NCBI GenBank assembly: GCA_029564115.1 | Contig: JAKQQP010000271.1 | Span: forward strand, 1 to 48,858 | Reading direction: 5' to 3' | DNA length: 48,858 nt | Origin: Candidatus Rifleibacteriota bacterium | Lineage (GTDB): Bacteria; Riflebacteria; Ozemobacteria; Ozemobacterales; Ozemobacteraceae | Shown here: piece by piece, positions 33,941 through 41,874 of the stretch | Numbering within the stretch: the first letter of the stretch is position 1 | Layout: each line of letters starts with the position of its first letter | Made by a program: the position numbers and the translations under genes | Notes under the pieces: model-generated | The model's database searches: none | What the model was told of the DNA's origin: nothing | What the model saw: only the letters and a program-made list of their open reading frames with translations

Positions 33941-34021
33941 CTTAAGTTCTTTTTTTTGCTCGTAAGAACTTTTCAGCTGAATGCCGATATAGTTTTCAGA
34001 GAATTGAAAGAACTTAAGGAG
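33941..34021 (+). promoter_or_regulatory. Leader with two mutually exclusive hairpins over the LysM ribosome site
   Basis: The segment CTTAAGTTCTTT (33941-33952) can pair with AAAGAACTTAAG (34007-34018), a perfect 12-bp stem. Alternatively AAGTTCTT (33944-33951) can pair with AAGAACTT (33964-33971), an 8-bp stem. The 34007-34018 arm runs into the AAGGAG ribosome site (34016-34021) of the LysM gene, so the long stem would hide it and the short stem would free it. This is the layout of a translational switch or thermometer; no ligand fold was recognised. Confidence 0.45.
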
Positions 34022-34031
34022 CACACACAAA

Positions 34032-35072
34032 ATGAGGCAAATAGTAAGATCCGCAGGACTTCTTTCCCTGTTTCTGCTGAATCTGACCACCATTAGCGCC
34101 GAACCGCTTGTCAGAGGGTTCTTTATTGAAAAGTTACCCGAAAAAACATCCGGCCAGGAGCTTGCTCCCGGAAAAGGGCTCGTTTTAGCTCATATTTTTA
34201 ATTCCGGTAACAGCGCAATCAACTCGGGCAGCTACCAGGTTGGCGTTGAAATAGAGAATTCGGGCAAAAAACGAACTTTTGTTCTGAAACCGAACGAAAA
34301 TATTGCCGCTGGCGGTTTAAAAACCTTTCGTATGGCTGTTCCTGTTGGCAGCGCCGAAAAGTCTACCGGCCAGTTCAGAGTTTTCAGCAAAATCGATGGC
34401 AATTTCATCTGGTCAGAAAAATACTCTTTTCTTCAGGGTGTGCTCACCGATGGGGATAAAAAAGTAACGACTTTGTATACCGAAGCCCCACCGGAACCGT
34501 CATTTATCAATCCGCCTCGTGAAGTGCCTTTCGAAAACGAGAAGACAGCCAAAAAAGCTGCCGAACTCGAAAAGGCTGCGCTTGCTATGACTGCAGGGAA
34601 AGGCAGTAAAGCCAGAAGCAACAGCAACAAAACGACTGTCACAGCAAAAACTGACGAGAGATCTAAGGTGGCAAAAACAGCGGCTAAGACTGTCGAAACC
34701 GCAACAAAGACAGTGGCTCAAACAGCGAAAGTTGCTGACAGTAAGCCAGCCAGAACCCAAACCCCGGCTCCCGCCAAAGAAGTTAAAACAGTCGTTGCTC
34801 CAGCTGCCGAAGAAGCCCCGGTTCAGAAAGCCAGAAACATTGACCCCTCAGAATTCAAAAAGCTGCGCACTATCGATGAAGAATTGATTATTTATGTAAT
34901 CAAAGAGGGCGATTCGCTCAGATCGGTAGCCGAAAAATACTACGGCTCAGCCTCTAAAGAGCGCACTATCGCAGATCTGAATTTCATTGAAAAAGCCTCT
35001 TCCGTAAAAGTCGGCGAAGAAATTATCGTAGACGTAAGACCCCTGGGTAAATCCGGGAAATCAAACAGCTGA
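34032..35072 (+). CDS. Exported protein with C-terminal LysM domain
   Basis: A 346-residue protein. Signal peptide ends near ISA-E. Residues about 25-135 form a beta-rich domain resembling a CARDB/immunoglobulin-like sandwich (GLVLAHIFNSGNSAINSG, YQVGVEIENSG). An Ala/Lys/Thr-rich flexible linker (about 165-265) follows, then a LysM peptidoglycan-binding motif (about 285-340, YVIKEGDSLRSVAEKYYG). AAGGAG lies 10 bases upstream of ATG 34032. It is 15 bases before the SNF2 gene on the same strand, although the functions look unrelated. It probably tethers something to the wall. Confidence 0.8.
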   Translation: MRQIVRSAGLLSLFLLNLTTISAEPLVRGFFIEKLPEKTSGQELAPGKGLVLAHIFNSGNSAINSGSYQVGVEIENSGKKRTFVLKPNENIAAGGLKTFRMAVPVGSAEKSTGQFRVFSKIDGNFIWSEKYSFLQGVLTDGDKKVTTLYTEAPPEPSFINPPREVPFENEKTAKKAAELEKAALAMTAGKGSKARSNSNKTTVTAKTDERSKVAKTAAKTVETATKTVAQTAKVADSKPARTQTPAPAKEVKTVVAPAAEEAPVQKARNIDPSEFKKLRTIDEELIIYVIKEGDSLRSVAEKYYGSASKERTIADLNFIEKASSVKVGEEIIVDVRPLGKSGKSNS

Positions 35073-35087
35073 GGGAGATAAAGCCTG

Positions 35088-37229
35088 ATGATGACGAATT
35101 CACTTACCAGAACCAGAGCCGAAAAAGCCCCGCTGATCAAAGTAGAATCAAAAAGTGATCTGAGCTTCACTTTTCAGATAAAGGGCAAGGCGTTTCAGCA
35201 GGGATACCTTTTTCTCAACCCGCAGATGAAAGAGCTGTTTCCCTTCAACGAAGAACTTTGCTCGGTTACCTTCGTCGATGATGACGAAATAACCCACTCA
35301 GCTATTTATCACAAAATGAGGGGTTACATGGTGTGCCTCACATTCAACGAATGGTGGGAAAAGAACAAGGTTGCGGAAGGTGACAGTGTCACCATTGAAA
35401 CCGCTGACTTCGGCAGCAGAACTTATCGCCTCAAGTTGAACAACGAGAGCGTCACCAAACCGCAAACGCCCGCCAGCGAAACCGTAGAACTGCGGATTTC
35501 TTCGCAGGCAGATGCCGCTATTTCCTACTGTAACAACAATCTTGAAGTTCTGCGCCGGATGGTTAAGGGTGAATTCTCGCCATTTCGAGAAACCAGCCTT
35601 ATTCAGCTTGGCGAGGAACTGGCAGCAGGCATCTGTTCTGAAGAACTGCTGGCGCTGAAGACGTGCTTCGGTGTTAATACTTACTTTCATCAGGTTCAGA
35701 CCGCGCGGATGGTAATGGATAAACTCAACGGCCGGGCGCTTCTGGCAGACGAAGTCGGTCTGGGTAAAACTATCGAAGCCGGCCTGATACTCAAAGAGTA
35801 TCTGCTGCGCGGCATGGCTAAGAAGGTTCTGATTCTTACTCCGGCTTCATTGATTACGCAGTGGCAGCAGGAACTGAAAACCAAGTTCGATTTGTCCTTT
35901 AAAAATCATCTTGAAATCAACGACTGGGAAGACAGCGATCTGGTAATTGCGTCTCTTGATACCGCCAAAAGCTCTAAAAACCAGAGTTCTGTTCAGAAAA
36001 TAAAATACGATCTTCTGATTGTAGATGAAGCGCATAAGCTGAAAAACAAAAAAACCAAAAACTGGAAGTTTGTTAATTCGATCAATACCAAATATTTGCT
36101 GATGCTTACGGCAACACCAATTCAGAATGATATGATCGAGCTTTTCAACCTTATTTCGATTCTGAAGCCAGGCCATCTGTCGACCGTGCAAAAATTCAAA
36201 GATGAATTTCTGGCCGAAAAAGACAAGCGGTTGCCGAAAAACTCGACAAGACTGCGCCAGATGCTTTCTGACATCATGATCAGGCACCGTCGCGCCGATA
36301 CGCTGATCAAGTTCCCGCAGAGATTCGTTCACACTCATTCCATCGAACTCAACCCGGATGAGGCAGAACTCTACCGCGAACTGACCGACTTTATCCGCAA
36401 AAGATATTTTACGCTGCCAACTCATAAGAATCCGCGTGGTATCAACCGTCTCACTTTGATTCTTCTGCAAAAGCTTATGGGCAGTTCAACGCACGCGTTG
36501 GCAAAGGCACTCGATAAAATGATCGCCAGCAATTTCTACAAAGATGACTTCGATCATTCACTCAAGAAGCTTCTTGATATGGCCCGCAATGTCAAACATT
36601 CAAAAAAAGGCCAGGTTCTGATGGAAATCGTCAAAAACCTGAATGAAAAGGTTATCATTTTTACCCAGTTCCGTGGCACCCAGGATTATATTGTAAAAAT
36701 GCTGCGTGACGAAGGTTATTCGGTCGCTGTTTTCAACGGTCAGATGTCGCAGGCCGACAAAGATGCGTGTATCGAAGATTTTCGCAACCAAAAGCAGATT
36801 CTGGTATCTACAGAATCCGGGGGCGAAGGTCGCAACCTGCAGTTCTGCAAAGTGCTGATCAACTTCGATCTTCCCTGGAACCCGATGCGCATTGAACAGA
36901 GAATCGGTCGTATTCACCGCCTGGGCCAGAATGATGACGTTCATATAATCAATCTGAGTGCCAAAGACACCATCGAATCATATGTTCTCGAACTTCTCGA
37001 CAAGAAGATAAATCTGTTCAGACTTATCATTGGTGAACTCGAAATGATTCTTGGCAATATGCATTCAAAACGAACTCTCGAACAGATCATCATCGATATC
37101 GTTACCATGTCGCCGAATCAGGATGCCATGAAGCGCAAGTTCAAGACGCTTGGCAATAAACTCGAAAAAGCTTTGCAGACCCATAATGAGATCAACCAGG
37201 CCCAGGAGGAAATTTTCAATGGTGAATAA
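35088..37229 (+). CDS. SNF2-family DNA/RNA-dependent ATPase (RapA/HepA-like helicase)
   Basis: A 713-residue Swi2/Snf2 ATPase. Residues 1-200 are a non-catalytic N-terminal part with no recognised motif. The first ATPase lobe has Walker A DEVGLGKT (221-228), DEAHKLKN (313-320) and TATPIQND. The second lobe has VIIFTQFRGTQDYI, STESGGEGRNLQF and the Arg-finger motif QRIGRIHRLGQ. This motif set is typical of RapA-like bacterial SNF2 proteins that remodel RNA polymerase or nucleoprotein complexes. The next start lies inside its last codons (11-base overlap), so the partner is made with it. No nuclease or methyltransferase accompanies it. Confidence 0.9.
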   Translation: MMTNSLTRTRAEKAPLIKVESKSDLSFTFQIKGKAFQQGYLFLNPQMKELFPFNEELCSVTFVDDDEITHSAIYHKMRGYMVCLTFNEWWEKNKVAEGDSVTIETADFGSRTYRLKLNNESVTKPQTPASETVELRISSQADAAISYCNNNLEVLRRMVKGEFSPFRETSLIQLGEELAAGICSEELLALKTCFGVNTYFHQVQTARMVMDKLNGRALLADEVGLGKTIEAGLILKEYLLRGMAKKVLILTPASLITQWQQELKTKFDLSFKNHLEINDWEDSDLVIASLDTAKSSKNQSSVQKIKYDLLIVDEAHKLKNKKTKNWKFVNSINTKYLLMLTATPIQNDMIELFNLISILKPGHLSTVQKFKDEFLAEKDKRLPKNSTRLRQMLSDIMIRHRRADTLIKFPQRFVHTHSIELNPDEAELYRELTDFIRKRYFTLPTHKNPRGINRLTLILLQKLMGSSTHALAKALDKMIASNFYKDDFDHSLKKLLDMARNVKHSKKGQVLMEIVKNLNEKVIIFTQFRGTQDYIVKMLRDEGYSVAVFNGQMSQADKDACIEDFRNQKQILVSTESGGEGRNLQFCKVLINFDLPWNPMRIEQRIGRIHRLGQNDDVHIINLSAKDTIESYVLELLDKKINLFRLIIGELEMILGNMHSKRTLEQIIIDIVTMSPNQDAMKRKFKTLGNKLEKALQTHNEINQAQEEIFNGE

Positions 37230-38178
37230 GATTCAGGAACTTGTATTTTCTTTCATGGACATGGTTAATATCCCTCGAAAAGAATTGGAACCGGGCATCT
37301 GGGCCGCTAAAATTCCTGAGGCTGAAAGAGCCTTCTTTAACGGGTTCGAAGTTCTACGCTTCACATTCGAAAGAGAAAAGGCTGAATTTCACAGAGACCT
37401 CGAGCTGATCTGCGAAGGTTCGTTTCTGCTGCGGAAAATAATTGAAAAACTTGCCGAGATGCCGAAGGTGAGCAGACTGTTCGCTCTGAAGGCCCCGGAA
37501 GTGCCGCCGCAAAGCTCAAACCATGAACTCAGGGTTGTGTCAGACAATGTTTATTATCGCCCCAGAGTTGTCTTTAATTTCAAAGTTCAATTTGACTGTG
37601 ATCAGCGCCGTGAAAAGCTTTTTTCTGTCGTTGCCGATACTGCTTCAGATATTCTCGGGGTTGACGAGGGGCTGTATAATATAGATATGGCCGATTATTC
37701 CGAAACTCCGCAGCAGGGTCTGGAAATAACTGAATCCAACACCGATATTCTGCGTTTATACCTGCAGGCGTGTCAGCAGCTTGAAGAATCACTGCGCGAT
37801 GAAATCGCCGAGTTGCGTGAATGGGGTGACGAACAGTGCCACGAAAATCTCAAGGTATTCGAGGCCTATCTCGACGAGCAGAAACAGGAATTGCTGAAAA
37901 AGAAAGAAAACGTCAGTTTCCATCTTTACTTTTTTCAGAAAGAAGAAGAAATCGATCGGCTCATTGACAATCTTGAAGAAGAGCGCAAGCGCAAAATGAA
38001 CGAACTGAAAGAAAAATTTTCGGTTCGGGTCAAAATTGGGTTGGTGAATGCGGTAGTTCTTTATACCCCCACAGTTGGCGTTGCTACTCATAAATCTAAA
38101 AAAACTGCTAACAGAAATGTTCTGATGCCGGCGTTCAATTCTTCAAAGTGCTTCGATAGCCGTTCTGCCATTCAATAA
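37219..38178 (+). CDS. Coiled-coil partner of the SNF2 protein, unknown function
   Basis: A 319-residue protein. ATG 37219 has AGGAGG 9 bases upstream, inside the end of the SNF2 gene, so translation is coupled. The N-terminal half is globular with FNGFEVLRFTFEREKAEF and VYYRPRVVFNFKVQFDCD. A long charged coiled coil (about 195-270, ELLKKKENVSFHLYFFQKEE) follows, and the last 50 residues are variable. No domain is recognised. By coupling and position it is likely a subunit or regulator of the ATPase. Confidence 0.6.
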   Translation: MVNKIQELVFSFMDMVNIPRKELEPGIWAAKIPEAERAFFNGFEVLRFTFEREKAEFHRDLELICEGSFLLRKIIEKLAEMPKVSRLFALKAPEVPPQSSNHELRVVSDNVYYRPRVVFNFKVQFDCDQRREKLFSVVADTASDILGVDEGLYNIDMADYSETPQQGLEITESNTDILRLYLQACQQLEESLRDEIAELREWGDEQCHENLKVFEAYLDEQKQELLKKKENVSFHLYFFQKEEEIDRLIDNLEEERKRKMNELKEKFSVRVKIGLVNAVVLYTPTVGVATHKSKKTANRNVLMPAFNSSKCFDSRSAIQ

Positions 38179-38192
38179 ACTGGGAGGCAGCA

Positions 38193-38495
38193 ATGTTTTT
38201 TAAACACGTTCTGATTGGATTCATGATTCTGGGCGCTCTGGGCTACCTGTTCGGCGACCATGTCTTCTATTATCAGGCCAACCTGATGATGAGATGGCAG
38301 TATCCCATGCCTGCTTATGAGGCCTATGAAAGAATTGTGCGTTATTATCCCGACAGTCGTTATGCAAAAGAGGCGCGAACGATGATGAATGCCCTGCGCG
38401 AACGAAGTTCAGAGCTGAACAGCTACCTCGAGAAAAAAGAGAAAGACATCAAAAAGATTCAGGATGATCGTCAACGTAAGCAGTCTTTTCATTGA
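38193..38495 (+). CDS. Small membrane-anchored TPR-like protein
   Basis: A 100-residue protein with an N-terminal span (about 5-22) and a single TPR-like unit (AYEAYERIVRYYPDSRYAKE), the tail being a charged helix. GGGAGG is 5 bases before the ATG. The YPDSRYAKEA pattern resembles the repeats of YbgF/CpoB and BamD, which serve envelope assembly. It follows the coiled-coil gene by 14 bases. A role is not known. Confidence 0.65.
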   Translation: MFFKHVLIGFMILGALGYLFGDHVFYYQANLMMRWQYPMPAYEAYERIVRYYPDSRYAKEARTMMNALRERSSELNSYLEKKEKDIKKIQDDRQRKQSFH

Positions 38496-38518
38496 TTCTG
38501 AAGTAAGGTCGTTTTATC

Positions 38519-39346
38519 GTGACTGATCAGGGTAAGCCATTGCTGACACCGCGTCAGCGGTTGATTCATACAGTTATTTATGAGGCCGATACTTTTGCCG
38601 GCCGTCTGTTCGATACTCTGCTGATTGCCTGTATTCTGGCGAGCGTTGCTGTAGTTATGCTTGACAGCGTGCAGACAGTGCATCGAGCTTTTCCTGAACT
38701 GCTTTTCTGGCTGGACTGGATTTTTACCGCTCTTTTCACCATTGAATACGCTTTGCGTCTTTATGCAGTCGCCAGACCAATCAATTATGCCGGAAGTTTT
38801 TATGGCATAATCGATCTTGTTGCCGTTCTGCCCAGTTATTTCAGTTTGATAATGCCGGGAGCACATGTTTTATCGGTAGTCAGAGTTTTCAGAGTTCTCA
38901 GAGTTTTTCGCATTTTAAAACTAGCCCAATACCTTGATGCCGCCGAAGAGCCTAAATCAGCTCTGAGTGCAAGTCGGCAGCGCATTACCGTGTTTATCAT
39001 CGGGGTGCTGACTCTGGTAATTTTTATCGGTTCAGCCATGTATCTTATCGAAGGCGAAGAAAATGGCTTTACCAGTATTCCTGTCAGCATTTACTGGGCT
39101 GTCGTCACATTGACCACAGTGGGTTATGGCGATATTTCTCCAAAAACTCCTCTGGGGCAGGCATTCTCTGTTTTTATCATGATTCTTGGCTATGGCATAA
39201 TAGCTATTCCCACAGGCATTGTTACTGCTGAACTCGCTGCCGGGAAAAAGGCCGCTTTGACTACGCAGGTTTGCCCGGTATGTTGCGCCGAAGGACATGA
39301 TGCCGATGCTGTTTACTGCAAATACTGTGGCGATAAATTGAATTAA
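38519..39346 (+). CDS. Voltage-gated potassium channel-like protein with C-terminal zinc ribbon
   Basis: A 275-residue six-span channel. The voltage-sensor helix S4 carries Arg at every third position (VVRVFRVLRVFRILKL, about 120-135). The pore has the selectivity filter TVGYGD (200-205). A soluble tail ends in a zinc ribbon with Cys 252, 255, 267 and 270 (CPVC and CKYCG). It should conduct potassium; the ribbon may sense or assemble. The start is GTG 38519 with AAGG 10 bases upstream. Bacterial Kv homologues with a short zinc-ribbon tail are known as a type, although this one was not compared by search. Confidence 0.88.
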   Translation: MTDQGKPLLTPRQRLIHTVIYEADTFAGRLFDTLLIACILASVAVVMLDSVQTVHRAFPELLFWLDWIFTALFTIEYALRLYAVARPINYAGSFYGIIDLVAVLPSYFSLIMPGAHVLSVVRVFRVLRVFRILKLAQYLDAAEEPKSALSASRQRITVFIIGVLTLVIFIGSAMYLIEGEENGFTSIPVSIYWAVVTLTTVGYGDISPKTPLGQAFSVFIMILGYGIIAIPTGIVTAELAAGKKAALTTQVCPVCCAEGHDADAVYCKYCGDKLN

Positions 39347-39352
39347 TTTGTT

Positions 39353-39382
39353 TTGTCTGCAATGCCTCTGTTGTGCTAATAA
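39353..39382 (+). promoter_or_regulatory. Candidate promoter for the 39411 gene
   Basis: TTGTCT (39353-39358) and TAATAA (39377-39382) with an 18-base spacer, about 28 bases before the ATG. Moderate match. Confidence 0.3.
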
Positions 39383-39410
39383 TATTGCAGCTCAATGTTA
39401 GAGGACTCCA

Positions 39411-40592
39411 ATGAAAAAATTGTCTCTGCGATATTTTGCGGTAATTCTGTTTCTCTTGCATGTTGCTGTGTTGCCGGCTTTCGCCATGAAAAACTGCCCG
39501 GTCTGCAAACAGAACTTTCAGGATACTCTGAATTTCTGCCCGGTTGACGGGGCAAAACTGGAACTGGTCGAAGACAAAGATATCAGGCAGATCGATTTTA
39601 AAATTACCCCGGCTGGAGCAGCTGTCAAAGTTGATGGCAAAAGTGTCGACAGCAGTACTGTCGATTTCCTGCCTGGCCGCGACTATGTGATAGAAATAGC
39701 TTCAGAGGGGTTCAAACCTTCGATATTCACTGTTCGCCAGATAGATCCCGTCAAAACCTCGGTCGCTCTTTCTCTTTGCCCTTTGAGCCCCGAAGAAGCC
39801 AGAGCGATAAAGCTTCAAAGTATGGCTGGGAGCCGGGATCACGATATGGTCGAAATCAGGGCCGGCAGTTATACTTTGGGCAGTGATCGCGGAAACCATG
39901 ACGAGAGACCTGTTCGCAAAGTTGAAACGCCGGGTTTCTGGATAGATTGTTACGAGGTTACCTGTGCTCAATACCAGCGATTTCTTGAAGACGTGCGCAA
40001 ACACGGACACAAATGGTGTCACCCGTCTGAAGCCCATCACAAAGATCATGCTCCTTACCATACCTATGCCTGGGCGCTCAAATTCAGCTGGGTGGGTGGG
40101 CAGCCGCCACGCGGTATGGGTGACTACCCTGTGGTTCTGGTAGACTGGTATGATGCCTATGCTTATGCCAGCTGGGCCGGCAAAAGGCTTCCCTCCGAAG
40201 ACGAATGGGAAATCGCGGCCCGGGGCACTGACGGCAGAGAATACCCGTGGGGTAACACTTTTTCGCTTGAACGTTGCAATATCGGTGATCAGCCACTGGC
40301 TGTCGGAACTTTTCCTGACGGTGTCTCCCCATGGGGAGTTCACGATCTTGCCGGTAACGTCTCTGAATGGACTGCCACTGCCTATGAACCCAGACCGCTG
40401 GATTCGCGGCTGTTTAGCGGCAAGTTCGGTCAGCCGATCATCAGAGGTGGCTCATGGGATGATAACTCAAAAACCTGCCGTTCAGCTGCCCGTGATGTGA
40501 GAAGATCGCCTGTGTATCGAAGTACTACGGTCGGCTTCAGATGTGTGTCTGACGTCGAACCTTCCAGTTTGCACCCGGGCAAAATTCGCTGA
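39411..40592 (+). CDS. Exported zinc-ribbon, PEGA and formylglycine-enzyme-like protein
   Basis: A 393-residue protein with four parts. A signal peptide (ends near AFA-M) is followed by a zinc ribbon (about 27-50, KNCPVCKQNFQDTLNFCP). Next is a PEGA beta domain (about 60-125, PAGAAVKVDGKSVDSSTV). Last is an FGE/sulfatase-modifying-factor domain (about 140-385) with MVEIRAGSYTLGSD, PVVLVDWYDAYAYASWAGKR, LPSEDEWEIAARG, GNVSEWTATAYE and TTVGFRCV. Of the two catalytic Cys of true formylglycine enzymes I see only the GFRC one in place, so it is more likely a binding or modifying homologue. GAGG precedes the ATG by 6 bases. Confidence 0.85.
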   Translation: MKKLSLRYFAVILFLLHVAVLPAFAMKNCPVCKQNFQDTLNFCPVDGAKLELVEDKDIRQIDFKITPAGAAVKVDGKSVDSSTVDFLPGRDYVIEIASEGFKPSIFTVRQIDPVKTSVALSLCPLSPEEARAIKLQSMAGSRDHDMVEIRAGSYTLGSDRGNHDERPVRKVETPGFWIDCYEVTCAQYQRFLEDVRKHGHKWCHPSEAHHKDHAPYHTYAWALKFSWVGGQPPRGMGDYPVVLVDWYDAYAYASWAGKRLPSEDEWEIAARGTDGREYPWGNTFSLERCNIGDQPLAVGTFPDGVSPWGVHDLAGNVSEWTATAYEPRPLDSRLFSGKFGQPIIRGGSWDDNSKTCRSAARDVRRSPVYRSTTVGFRCVSDVEPSSLHPGKIR

Positions 40593-40597
40593 TTCGC

Positions 40598-40650
40598 TGA
40601 TCATATAAAAAATCCCCCGGCAGAAGGCCGGGGGATTTTTTATATGATCA
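40598..40650. terminator. Bidirectional intrinsic terminator
   Basis: A perfect 24-bp inverted repeat (40598-40621 with 40627-40650) and a five-base loop. Its core is a G/C-rich stem next to six A on the left and six T on the right. It lies between convergent genes ending at 40592 and 40656 and serves both strands. Confidence 0.95.
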
Positions 40651-40655
40651 ACTGG

Positions 40656-41861
40656 TTATTTGCTGATACATTCCATTGTATCCTGGGCGATAACGAGTTC
40701 TTCATTGGTAGGAATCACCAGAACTTTAACCTTTGAGTCGGGGGTGGTGATATCACCTTCGGCCCCTCTCCAGGTCACTTCATTTTTATCGAGGTCGAGT
40801 TTGACGCCGAGCCAGCCCATGTCACGATGCACGATACTTCTGACGATCGGGCTGTTTTCGCCGACGCCTGCTGTCCAGATTATGGCATCACAACCATTCA
40901 GGACAGCCATGTAAGAACCGATATATTTTTTGATACGGTGTGAATAAACATCCAGAGCGAGGTTGGCGCGTTCACTTTTGTTTGGCCAATCTTCTTCAAG
41001 GTCGCGAAGGTCACTTGAAATCTGGCTGATACCCAGAACTCCAGAATGCTTGTTCAGGAGATTATCCATTTCAGAGATTGTCAGTTCATACTCTTTCATG
41101 ATGTGCAGAATGAGAGCTGGGTCAAGGTCGCCACATCTGGTGCCCATCACAAGGCCTTCGAGCGGAGTGTGACCCATGGATGTATCTACAGATTTGCCCT
41201 TGTCTATTGCACAGACCGAGCCACCGTTGCCAAGGTGAACGGTGATGAGCTTGAGTTCTTCAAGAGGTTTGCCCAGAAGTTTGGCGGCACGTGAAGCTAC
41301 ATAGCGATGGCTTGTACCATGGAAACCATAGCGGCGGATTCTGTGTTTTTCATAAAACATGTAGGGCAGGGCATAGATGTAAGCTTCAGACGGCATGGTC
41401 TGGTGAAAAGCCGTGTCAAAAACCGCTACCTGACGAATTTTGGGAAGAATTTCTTCTACCGCTTCGACGCCCTTGAGGTTGGGTGGGTTGTGCAGTGGCG
41501 CAAATACGATACAATCACGGATTGCGCCTTTAACTTCTTCGGTGATCAAAACGCTGCTGGAAAACTTGTCGCCGCCGTGTACAATTCTATGCCCGACTGC
41601 ACCAAGTTCTTCAAGGCTTTTCAGAACGGCTTCTTCACCGGTGGTGAGAAGTTCAAAAATTTTCTGAATGCCGATCTTGTGGTCGAGAATGTCGCATTCA
41701 TGAACTTTTTTCTTGCCATCGTCACCTTTTCGGTAATCGATGGTCGAACCCGCCATGCCAACTCTTTGTACAAGGCCTTTGGCCATCACTGAAGTATTGG
41801 TCATGTCGAAAAGCTGATATTTGATTGATGATGAACCGCAGTTTAATACGAGTACTTTCAT
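40656..41861 (-). CDS. ackA: Acetate kinase
   Basis: A 401-residue acetate kinase that interconverts acetyl phosphate plus ADP with acetate plus ATP. Motifs: VLVLNCGSSSIKYQLFD, AVGHRIVHGG, FDTAFHQTMP, YGFHGTSHRYV and TVHLGNGGS, with the catalytic Arg, Asp and Glu regions intact and normal length. GGGAG lies 7 bases before the ATG. The upstream dehydrogenase gene ends 13 bases before it, so both are read from one promoter. No pta is present. Its presence suggests fermentative energy conservation. Confidence 0.97.
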   Translation of the reverse strand: MKVLVLNCGSSSIKYQLFDMTNTSVMAKGLVQRVGMAGSTIDYRKGDDGKKKVHECDILDHKIGIQKIFELLTTGEEAVLKSLEELGAVGHRIVHGGDKFSSSVLITEEVKGAIRDCIVFAPLHNPPNLKGVEAVEEILPKIRQVAVFDTAFHQTMPSEAYIYALPYMFYEKHRIRRYGFHGTSHRYVASRAAKLLGKPLEELKLITVHLGNGGSVCAIDKGKSVDTSMGHTPLEGLVMGTRCGDLDPALILHIMKEYELTISEMDNLLNKHSGVLGISQISSDLRDLEEDWPNKSERANLALDVYSHRIKKYIGSYMAVLNGCDAIIWTAGVGENSPIVRSIVHRDMGWLGVKLDLDKNEVTWRGAEGDITTPDSKVKVLVIPTNEELVIAQDTMECISK

Positions 41862-41874
41862 TGTTTTCTCCCTG

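Noticed and set aside
35088..38178. A phage-defence system such as DISARM around the SNF2 gene
   Set aside because: No methyltransferase, nuclease, phospholipase D or other defence gene accompanies it; neighbours are envelope genes and a channel.
39411..40592. A true formylglycine-generating enzyme
   Set aside because: Only one of the two expected catalytic cysteines is seen, the protein is fused to PEGA and zinc-ribbon parts, and no sulfatase is near.
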